The position numbers and the translations under genes are program-made. From Hoplostethus atlanticus (taxonomy: Eukaryota > Chordata > Actinopteri > Trachichthyiformes > Trachichthyidae), in the NCBI GenBank assembly GCA_034670405.1, contig JAXDDX010000047.1:2296001-2360000 (forward strand): a stretch of DNA of 64,000 nt, written 5' to 3'. Below the pieces are notes generated by a model. The model was not told the DNA's origin. It made no database searches and was given only the letters and a program-made list of their open reading frames with translations. Positions 1 to 11,941 of this stretch are shown piece after piece. Position 1 is the stretch's first letter; every line of letters begins with the position of its first letter.

Positions 1-321
1 GGTACGGACAGTGAACCTGCTAAACCAAGGCCAAAGCCAACTTGACACAGCTAAAACTACCTGACAGTAGAGAGGACAGAGTTTTGCACACAGCAAAATG
101 TAGACCTGCAAGTCCGAGATTGTCCCGAATGTTTTCTGTTAACCAAAATAAAAGTCATACAGATTCATTACCAAAAAAAAGTGTTGTTAGTGACTGCGGA
201 TCGAAATGCAAATCAACACGATTGGACTGCAGGATTTCCTATTAGCTCGAACAAAAATAACCCAGCACTGTTATAAAATCATTCACTGTCTATTGTTGTT
301 ATAGATTCAAAACTTGTCACT
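1..321 (+). other. 5' flank / 5' UTR of phkg2
   Basis: No coding exon is supported here. A splice acceptor (TTGTTATAG) ends at 304, so the start codon at 322 lies 17 bases into an exon. A non-coding first exon must therefore lie upstream, either in positions 1-285 or outside the window. The region is AT-rich. The 67-codon open frame at 42-245 shows no recognisable similarity. Confidence 0.5.
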
Positions 322-2618
<2,297 letters not shown>

Positions 2619-2990
2619 AAGGTCAACCTCATTCCTGACTGCCTTGTTGTTTCTGTTGTTGCATGTGTTCCCTATCAGTATATGTCAAGTCATTGTGTTT
2701 ACTGCAGATTATATACAAGATGAGGATTTCAGGGGTCAGAGTCATTTGTATGCCTTAAAGTTTACAGTGGCTCTGTTATTTATAGATAAGGGTACACAGC
2801 TTAATATCCCATATCTGTCTTTTGATCTGAACTGATGGGTCGAAGAGGCGGCTGTTTCAGACTCTCCAAGAGAGGTTGTGATGGTTGCAGGAAAAAAATA
2901 TTTGCAGTGCAACTTTAATGCAGTACTGAACACGTTGTACAATCTGTTGATAAAACACATGGGTAATAAAGGTGTATTACATATATGAAG
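2619..2990 (+). other. phkg2 3' UTR
   Basis: Non-coding sequence after the phkg2 stop. An AATAAA signal lies at 2965-2970. Beyond it, 2990-3400 is AT-rich spacer with no supported feature. Confidence 0.6.
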
Positions 2991-3406
2991 GGTTTTATTA
3001 AGTGTTGATCATCAGTCATAACTGAGGAAAGTTAATATTAATTCACTGTAATTCAGTAGATAACTATAGGTACGTATATTAAGGCTCGGTTTCCAAGAAG
3101 ATATGGCATATTAAACAAAGTGTTGCCCGTCAGTATCAAGGGACTCACTCAAGAATGTAAATGTAATATGAAACATATCCATGTTATTGGTAGAAACTTC
3201 ATGCAGACATTCCTTAATGGGGAATCCACTCAAAGAAACTGAAGAATGAAATGAGCCGTTTCTGTTACTGTATTTCCTTTTATAACTAACCAACATTCCC
3301 TACTCAACTAACTCTGCAGTTTACTAAGTGCTCCCTTTCCTGAAAGAACCTGCCTCTATGCTGGGAAAAGTACAATAATTGTACATGTATCTACGTCAAG
3401 AAAAGT

Positions 3407-3412
3407 TTTATT
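3407..3412 (-). terminator. Candidate cfap119 polyadenylation signal
   Basis: TTTATT on the + strand reads AATAAA on the minus strand, 180 bases after the cfap119 stop codon. A plus-strand AATAAA begins at about 3419, so the convergent 3' ends of phkg2 and cfap119 may be close here. Confidence 0.45.
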
Positions 3413-3591
3413 AAGGATAAATAAAACATATGTTTGACTACAATTTTCTCTTTTTGTGTGAGTGCTTATGGATTGACAGAGGCTGGTTGGTGATATTGTA
3501 GTAAAGAAATACTATAAATACTACAAACACTAAAATGGAAAACTTTACTGGGCTTTACTGAAGTCCAGTGTTTTAGTAAGTATTGTACCCA

Positions 3592-5890
3592 TTATTTTTT
3601 GCCTTGGAGGTTGGGCTGCAGAGAAGCTAGTGTGCTGTTGAGCTGATCTGCACTCTCTTTCAGTTGCTGCTCTAACTGGCCAAACACAAGCAGCATCTCC
3701 TCTCTGACTTCCTGCTGTATCATGGCCTTCAGCTCCGATTTGGAACCTGAAGCACAAGAAACACACCAATTGTAAATACCACCGGTGCCACACAATAAAA
3801 GGCATTTTGATTTAGAAATGTATTTCTGCGCAACTACTCTCATGAGTTGTGACCCTACCCAGTGTGGCTCCTTCTGGCCCTGTCGTGAATGTTTCCTGTG
3901 TGTCAGGAAACTGGTCTGCCTCTTGTGCTGCCTCTGATTCTTTTTCAGTCACGTTTTCTACACCTGGTGCAAGAAAAAAAATTGTAAGTATTAAGAATCT
4001 GATCTCAGTTTCTCAAAAGCATCAAAGGACTGACATCTGTGTCCGCTGACCTAAAATAGAACAAATATGATTAAGCGCAAGGATGCCGCAGGCCATTTCA
4101 TAAGTTAACAGAGGGTATCCACAGGTCTTTAAAAGTCTTAAATTATCAGTTAGAGGTCTTATTCTTTACACCATGCAATGGCAGGTTTCTTTTGCACTAC
4201 ATGTCCACTACAGAACAGGGTTAGTAGTACAATATGCATCCTATTGCCCATTTATAGTTTCAGAACTTTCATTAGCGATGTTCAATTGGAAATAGGCTGG
4301 TTTTAAATTCAATTTTAGATATCTTATCTATCGTTTGGCTTAATGAAACCTGCAGATTTCTTGTAATAATACTAATACCTGGAACAGCAGAGTCTTCCAA
4401 TGTAGGGTCTTCTTCCTCTGGCATCCCAGAGTAAGACAAAGACAGATCAAGTTGTACCTAAGATGAAATGGAGAAAAGAGAAGTACTTAGACAAATAGCT
4501 GCCATTTCCTAGAAAAACATTTAGTTGAAGGAGTCCCTATAAGCTCTTCACTATTACTCTCTCCTCTGACACATTTTGACAGTGGAAGTAAATAGAAAAT
4601 CAATGATGGCAAATGAGATGAGAATCAGTGAGATGCAAGTCATTACCTGCGGAGTGAAAATATATTTGTAGAGGTTGTAGTGTCTGATATAGGTGTTGTG
4701 GATGTACTTTAAGATATGGGTCACCTCCTCAGAGCTGAAGAGGTTGATGCTAAAGGGAGGTCGCTGTAGCGGGCAGGACAGAGAAATGTGAGTTAACATC
4801 AAGATGAAAAGCAGGAAAGCTTCAATATTTACAGGTGTTAAAATTATATTGCAAGTTGAAAATGAAAATAATCTGTTATTGGTTTACACACCCTGACGGC
4901 ATGACAGAGCAGAAGCTCACTGCAGTATTCAAAACACTGTTCCATGTTGTTGAGTGAGGTTTCTGTTGGGGAGGGGGGGGGTTCAAAGACAACCCAAATA
5001 AGATTAAAGAGTATTTAAATCACATACACTATAAGATGAATGTGAGTTAAACATAAGGATATTAATATAAGTATTAACTACCTCTACTATCGCATTCTGA
5101 TTGTAAAAGCCTTTCCTGTGATTTTCCACATTATCTTTGTTCAAAACCTGCCAACTCCATGGCAGTGAGACCTTCAAATGACTTCACCCTGCGTACCTAT
5201 ATTGGCCTGGTGGATGCACTTGATGATGGACAGGAGAGCAGAAGTTTGTTCTCTGTTGAAGCTGCTCTCTCTGCAGAAAAGCACAGTCTGGCCATACAAC
5301 TCCAGCAGAACTCCTCTCCTCGGCTCAGGGAGGTCAACACGGAATACACTGCATAAGGCACTATCACAGAGGAGACAAAGTGAGAAAAAGAGACGTGTGT
5401 GTGTGTGTGTGTGTGTGTAAATGGATTGGATGTGTTAGTAGTCATAATTTAGGATAGAAACCTCTCCAAATCCGGAATGGTCTGCATTTTGTCGATCTCA
5501 TCCATGTCTTTGTAGCTTACATCTGTCCTGAGGAAACCCATGGGAGGAATTCAGAGTTACATTATGTCTTGCAAATAGTAAAGGAGGCAGTGTGCAGTAA
5601 AAATCACATTTGGAGTGGAATGGATATGGGTCTCACCATAGCATCAATTTGGGTTTCAGGGAGTGTGGTAGCTACAAAACAAAATCATTCTTTAGAGAAA
5701 TATTTGAAGTTGGATCCAGCATTATAACTAGCTAAAGTTAGTTAGCTGGTAATCTTTCACTTGCTAAAACTCATCAGATTACATTAAACTGGCAGTTAAC
5801 TCAACCTCAACAGCTAACGTTAGCTAAATATATCAGCTATGGTCAGACTGAATTTGTTTCCTGTACCTTTATTTTCGCATCCAATTTCAT
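3592..5890 (-). CDS. cfap119: Cilia and flagella associated protein 119 (CCDC189, human C16orf93)
   Basis: Small coiled-coil protein of motile cilia and sperm flagella. Nine coding exons (minus strand, 5' to 3'): 5867-5890, 5637-5671, 5462-5527, 5197-5360, 4892-4962, 4647-4763, 4379-4457, 3859-3957, 3592-3746; 269 aa. Phases agree at every junction. The family core is clear: a segment with VDLPEPRRGVLLELYGQT, then a motif reading IRHYNLYKYIFTPQ, an acidic linker, and a C-terminal amphipathic helix (SELKAMIQQEVREEML...). The start is in a 24-nt exon (MKLDAKIK) that splices in frame to the next; an alternative Met lies in exon 2. Position next to phkg2 matches human 16p11.2. Confidence in the two smallest 5' exons is lower than in the rest. 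Confidence 0.85.
4117..4160. repeat. Fragment of a dispersed TTTAAGAC-type repeat
   Basis: An intronic stretch around 4120-4140 reads CAGGTCTTTAAAAGTCTTAA. It resembles the ends and internal TTTAAGAC units of the longer inverted-repeat element at 33465-33734, and probably derives from the same family. Confidence 0.35.
5393..5418. repeat. (GT)n microsatellite
   Basis: About 12 GT units in intron 3 of cfap119, between exons 5462-5527 and 5197-5360. Confidence 0.9.
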
Positions 5891-6088
5891 TTTCCCCTTG
5901 GCCTTACAATTCTATGCAGACTTCAGATGTGGCAGTTTATTCGAAAAAAAATGAATAAAATAAAAGAATAGTGACGTTTTTGTATTTAAAAAAACACATA
6001 AACTATCAATTACTTGGTTGGCAAAAAGTTTTCGAGTACGACCAAATAGCTTTAATGGACCTGGATCATTCCGTGTTTACCTTGCTCG

Positions 6089-6101
6089 GTATCCTAGCAA
6101 C
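6089..6101 (+). promoter_or_regulatory. RFX X-box-like motif
   Basis: GTATCCTAGCAAC fits the RFX consensus GTNRCC-N0-3-RGYAAC with one mismatch in the left half and a perfect right half (AGCAAC). It lies about 200 bp upstream of the cfap119 start codon. RFX factors drive ciliary genes, so the location is plausible; binding is inferred only. Confidence 0.45.
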
Positions 6102-6333
6102 GGTAACTCCACGCTTTCATCTTCTTCCGGTGTCGCCATTCATGCGCTCGCGCCACAGCAGTGCAGAATGTATGTTCGCTTGCCAGAGCCAAGAAACATA
6201 GGTAAAACTCTCTTTTCATTGGAGTACAGTACAAAAATAATGCAACTCATTCCACGTTTAACTGTGTGAAAATCTATTCGGAGATCATTTTGCAATCAAT
6301 GGTTTCGACCTGTTGGTGGATTCTAAAATCTCT

Positions 6334-6508
6334 GATCCCATCCAAACTGATAAATCTGTGTTTCTAACGTTTTCTGTTAGGATGTGCTAGAAGCCCATAT
6401 TGGTGTGTGCAGTTAAGTGGATCCCATCCAAACTGATAAATCTGTGTTTCTTCTGTTTTCTGTGTTGCTCTTGTGCTAGAAGCCCATATTGGTGTGTGCA
6501 GTTAAGTG
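6334..6508. repeat. 86-bp tandem duplication
   Basis: Two copies begin GATCCCATCCAAACTG at 6334 and 6420. They share this start and the end (AGAAGCCCATATTGGTGTG), with small differences between. The duplication lies in the cfap119/tubby spacer. Confidence 0.85.
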
Positions 6509-7168
6509 GGCTGCAGAGGATTCACAGGCCAGTCTCTCTGCAGGGTGGCGTACAGTCTCCTGGGTATAATAGGCATGCCAACAAAACTCCCACAGAGGCC
6601 CCACCGAGGGCCTTAAGATGGCGATCTGCACATACTACTTTGGACACAAGCCAGATCCGGGCCCGATCAACCAGGTTGATTAAACGATCTGAAACACCCA
6701 GTGAGCCCAGGTTATGTTGCCCGCTCACTTGCCATAAATACACTTTGGCGGGAGCAGAGCATTATCTTTCTGTGTATTCTTTCCTAAACCTGACAGAAAG
6801 CTTGCATGACATGTCCCTTTGTTGTTTATTCCCTGCTTGAGACTAGTCAGCTTCGTCTCTGGTGTCTGTCCATACTGCATGAGCTGTGCAGTGGAGTTTA
6901 AGAACATTATCCCCTTTTAATCCACTTTGCCTTCTGCTACATGCAGGTGGATGTAGACTGTGTCACATGAAGCCCGAGTGAAAGAATGAAACACTCAGTT
7001 CATATATAATTGATGAAAGTTTTTACTTTTGAACATTTTTTGACTTTGAATACTTTGATACTATATTTCTTCTTATTATTTTGAGGCACCTTTCTGTATC
7101 TTTATCATCTTTTAGGCCTACTCTGTGATTAAGGGATCTTACAAGTCTTATTTACTGTTAACTCAGAC

Positions 7169-10100
7169 ATGGAGGACCCTGATATCCGTCAACAGAAGCT
7201 GGACAACCAGGTAAAGAAATACGAATTATAATTATATTTAATGTAATTAAGATCTGAAATAAATATAGAGGTTTTCATTGATTTTAAAGTTTGGGTTATT
7301 ACAATTGTTGAAGTTGAAACACTGTGTGAATGGTAAGATTGTTGGATTGCATTGGATGTTGCATTTAAAAAGGCTCTCAGGGATAAATATAACAATTGTT
7401 CTACTCCATGCTTTTTGGAGTTATTCTTTTTGATGCCTAAGTGGCTAAAACTGAGGCATGATAGAGCCTTGCAAAGGAATATAAGCTACCTTGAGTTTCA
7501 TGATCTAGAGGGGTCATTGGCTAGCTGAGGCTGCTATTGCAAGTGCAATATAAGATCAGCTAGCATAAAAATCACCTGTTGGCTAGCTACAGCCATGCAG
7601 TGTGGGACGAACATAATTGCCAATGAACAGAAATGTCTCAACTCTTAATCACTGGTGTAATTTATATGTATCTCCAATTAGAACATTGTAGATGTTCAGG
7701 TTCAGCATTACAACTAAACCATGGTAGCAATGCCCATGACCTGGCTTAAATCTGCTCTTTCAAAAAAAGGGTGTATATGTAAACGGTAGCACTTTTAGGT
7801 TTAATGAGTGTGAGGATGAAGGAAAAATGGTGTATGGGCTACTGCATTTAAAATCTTTTTCAAATTTCAAATTCCATGAATTGGTACAATATAATTTTTA
7901 TAAATTATTAGATAATTATTGTATAAACAAAACTTCATCAAAGGGACTTTTGCAATCAAAAAGCTAACCTGACCCATTTTAGGAAAAATATTAGGGCCCC
8001 ATAAATGGCTCATAAAACCCATGTTGAGTCCCTTTCTTAGCTAATCTTTGTCAAGGGATCCATAATTCTCAAAAGTACTGTTTTATATCAACGTGATTAG
8101 AAATACATAATTCCTGGTGTACCTGGCTCTCGGCCCAGCTGTGAATGTTATGGAGAGACAGAGTTTGTATTAACATTAAGACTAAATCTCCCACAGCGAA
8201 CCCTTTTGATAAAAAAGCAGCAGAGGAGGAGGGCTGATACTCAAATGGTGACAGCCAATCGGGATACCCGGCCCAAGAACCGAAAACACAAGGCTGGAAG
8301 CTCAGATGACACGGCTCTGTTGATCAGCCAATCCCAGAGCAGCACTTCCTTGAATGGTTTGTAATAATGAGAAAACAAAGAATTTATTATTATTTTGTCA
8401 AATGGCAGACTGCATCTGCTGTAGTAGCTCAGTCTTTTAAAAATCAAATTCCACAGTATTGTGCAATTATTCTTAGCATCTTCTTATACAATAAAATAGT
8501 TGTATACTTTTTACTCCTATAGATTCTCACGTTGAGCATGCCCATGATAATCCACTGGAGGAGATCACTCTCTGTGACAACGGCATTACAACAACAATGA
8601 CGTCAGACGAGATGCCTCCTGAAAAGCCTGTCACTCCCAGGAAAATGGATTTGGAGATCGAGAAAGAGCCAGAGCTAAAGTATGAAGTGGAGAATGATGC
8701 CCAGGCAGAAGGAAAAACGACAAAGAAGAAAGGCGTGAAAAAGGAAAAAGCCAAGCGTAAGAAAATGGAGTAGCATATTTTATTTCTTATATGAATGTGT
8801 GTGTGGCGTGTGTGTGCATGCCTGGATTATGCTGCTAGTCAAGGGCCCACCAGATCACATTATGCAATTAAAATTGAAAAATTACTCAATGTACAACTAT
8901 TGAAGATAGCTGAGATAGTATGGAAATTTGTATGAGAGGGCAATTAAATTACAAATTATCTACACGGGGCCCCGGGGCTGTCAGGGCCCTTGGTGGTCTG
9001 GGGCCCCGGGGCTGTCAGGGCCCTTGGTGGTCTGGGGCCCTGCATGTCCAGTCAGTAATCCAGGCATGAGTGCGCATGCATGTGCTTTCATGCATGCGTG
9101 TGTTAAATCTAGAAGACACTTTCTTTTAATACATTATTCACCAGCAACTCACTGCTTCTTCAGAGCTGGAACAGAACGCCGGAGAGGAGGAAGAGAAGGA
9201 CAAAGACAAGGAGAAAAAGGAGAAAAAGACTAAGAAGAAGGACAAAGTGAAAGGATCAGAAGACGCAGAGAAGAAAAACAAGACACACGAAGAGCGTAAG
9301 AGTAACTTCAGTCTTAGTGAATTTATCCTCCACAGACAACAGCATAATACACTACACATCTAAAACATAATATTACTACACATATCTCAGTTGGTACATA
9401 TAGACCATATCATAATGCTAACTCAACTGTAACATGAAAATGCTTCTGCGGTGTTTGAATGTCTCTCCATTTGCAGAGAAGCGTTTCTTGGAGTCCCCAT
9501 CCATTCAGATAGACTCAATGGTGGAGTTGGCCAACTGTGATGATAGCGATGATGAAAAGGAAGACTGGTCCAAGAGACCTGTCCCTCAAACCCCTAAGAA
9601 GAAACAACAACTCAACACATGTGCGTTTTATCTTCCATGCCAATCCAATGTATGGTCAGTAATACTCTTAACAGTTGGAGTAACATTGTGTGTGTTTTCT
9701 CCACAGCCAAGTGCCAAATAAGTGACGAGAGCCAAGATGAGGAAATTCTCAAAGTGGAAAAAACCCCAAGAAAGACAAAGAAAGGAGAAAAGGCTGCGAC
9801 AAATCTGGCTTCTCTCAACTCTAATTACAGGGAGACGTCATCCTCAGACAGTGATTCTAATGAAAGAGTGAGAAATTAGAAGAAAAAACGACCATATTTC
9901 AAGCTACTTAGTGTATTGTGAAAAATGAGTCAGACACAGAAAAGCAGAAGGAAATGAGTTGTGGTGAAACCATTCTCGGTGACTCTCCCTTCTTCATTTC
10001 AGTCTACTTCTCCCGTCTCAGTGGAGGATCTGGAGAAGTTCGCTTTGCGTCCGGCCCCCAGAGACGTGACGATCCAGTGCAGGGTCACCAGGGACAGGAG

Positions 10101-11941
10101 AGGCGTGGAGAAGGGCATCTACCCCACTTACTACCTCCACATGGAGAAGGAGGACGGCAAGCGGGTTTGATCCCAATCGTTGTGCACGTTTTAGGGCTAT
10201 TAATGTTGTGTCCTGTAGGTGTCCTCTCAATCTGTCTCATTGTTTTCTACAATTTGTCCCCCTTAAGGTATTTCTAATGGCAGGCAGAAAAAGGAAGAAG
10301 TGCAAAACGTCCAACTATCTCATCTCCACTGACCCGACAGATCTGTCCAGAGATACAAACAGCTACATTGGAAAACTAAGGTATTCCTCTATTGCTTGTC
10401 CTATTCTTGCTTTGCTTCCATCTGTCATCTCGGCATCATTCAGCTGATAAGGCCCACTTGTTTCAGGTCCAATGTTCTGGGCACAAGGTTCACGGTCTAT
10501 GATGGAGGAGAAAACCCAGACAAAAAGCCCTTTATCAAAGAGTGTGAATCAGTCCGGCAAGAGCTGGCAGCAATTTGCTATGTGAGTCCAACATTATACT
10601 TCACTCTTACATTCCCTCTTTATACGTGAACAAATAAAACCTGTGACACAATCAACCATCATGTTCCAGGAGAAGAATGTCCTCGGTTTCAAAGGTCCCA
10701 GGAAGATGACCGTGATCATCCCTGGCATGCTGGAGAATGATGAAAGAGTGTGCATCCGTCCAAAAAGTGTACGTTCATGAAAACCCCCACAACGCACACA
10801 CAGTAAACATAATGTCATTGTGAAGATGTTTCAAATGGACCGCAACTTTGCCGCCCTTTCAGGATATTGAGACTCTACTGCTCCGCCACGAGAACGGCAA
10901 CACCAGCAACCTGGTGACGCTGGTGAACAAGTCGCCCAGCTGGAACGAACAGACCCAGTCCTACGTGCTCAACTTCCACGGGCGCGTCACCCAGGCCTCC
11001 GTCAAAAACTTCCAGATCATCCACCCTGACAACGGTAAGATGTGACTGAATAACTTTCTCCCACAACAAACACAGGAAAAGTGTTTTAGAGCAAGATACC
11101 GTCTTAGTAGACAAAGGTCGAACACTTAGTGCCAGTAGAGATTTTATAAAAAAAATACAATTTGAAATTGAATGCAGTGGCTTGAAAATTAATGTGATTA
11201 TTATTGAATTTAACTTTTAACTAATTTCTAATTCTGTTTTCTCAATTCAGATGATCTCTGAGACATTTGGAGACTTAGGAAAAGCAAACAAGCAAAGATT
11301 GAATCCAACAACATTGGAGAGTGTACTGCTACTACTACAAGTTTTCACTAGTTTCTGCACTTTCACCATCGACCTTTTGGTCCAGAACTTGTCAAAAAAT
11401 TGCACTAAAAGACCAGAACCCACGTCAGATAGTGTATATCCGAACTATCCGTACTACTATTGAAAACTACTATTGAAAATAGTGGTACCAGTACCCTCTC
11501 CGACATTGTCGGATTGAATCTTTGCTCCTTTGCTTTTCCTGTGGATGTGTCTCGCAGCGTGCAATCTGAATTGAGAACTGAATTTGAAATTATAGTTAAA
11601 AGTTGAAGTAAAACATTTTTTAATTAATCAATCAATTCAGTGGTTCAATATGAGGATGTTGGCACTAATCTCTTCATAACTGGTTGTAGTGTAGTGAATG
11701 TATCACTGAAATAGTGTGAAACAGGTCAAAACAGGAATGTTAAGGGAACAAAAGATCATCCCTCTTCTCTCTCTCCGTCTCTACCTACCCGTTGGTCTTC
11801 ATTCCAGAGGATTACATAGTGATGCAGTTTGGCCGTGTGGCGGAGGATGTGTTCTCCATGGACTACAGTTTCCCGATGTGTGCCCTGCAAGCTTTTGCCA
11901 TCACCCTCTCCTCCTTCGATGGCAAACTGGCCTGTGAGTGA
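7169..11941 (+). CDS. Tubby-family protein (TUB/TULP2-like)
   Basis: Membrane phosphoinositide-binding adaptor of the TUB/TULP family; relatives carry GPCRs into cilia through IFT-A. Twelve coding exons: 7169-7210, 8197-8356, 8523-8756, 9164-9295, 9477-9620, 9707-9867, 10003-10164, 10268-10380, 10467-10581, 10670-10768, 10863-11034, 11808-11941; 555 aa. The N-terminus ([16 protein letters not shown]) matches the IFT-A-binding helix of TUB/TULP3. Residues about 75-290 form a low-complexity linker with a Lys/Glu-rich block like TULP1. The tubby domain covers about 299-555, including [35 protein letters not shown] and FGRVAEDVF, and ends FDGKLACE. Several substitutions (YYL, RSNV, NPDK, SPSW) recall TULP2, others TUB, so no symbol is given. 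The cfap119 neighbour supports a ciliary role. Confidence 0.9.
8965..9046. repeat. 34-bp GC-rich tandem repeat
   Basis: In an intron of the tubby gene, a GC-rich 34-bp unit (GGGGCCCCGGGGCTGTCAGG and onward to TGGTGGTCT) is repeated twice, followed by a partial third copy. It contrasts sharply with the AT-rich flanks. Confidence 0.85.

Larger units (their letters stand above)
5891..7168. promoter_or_regulatory. Divergent promoter region, cfap119 / tubby-family gene
   Basis: 1.28 kb between the start codons of two divergent cilium-linked genes. It contains an X-box-like site at 6089-6101 and an 86-bp tandem duplication (6334-6508). A moderately GC-rich block follows at 6500-6700. No coding exon is supported. 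The open frame at 6400-6840 has no recognisable homology. Confidence 0.55.

Noticed and set aside
5178-5445. Overlapping 80-codon frames on both strands
   Set aside because: Shadows of cfap119 exon 4 (5197-5360) and the GT repeat next to it.
6400-6840. 146-codon open frame between cfap119 and the tubby gene
   Set aside because: It runs through the 86-bp duplication, has no splice or protein support, and resembles nothing known.
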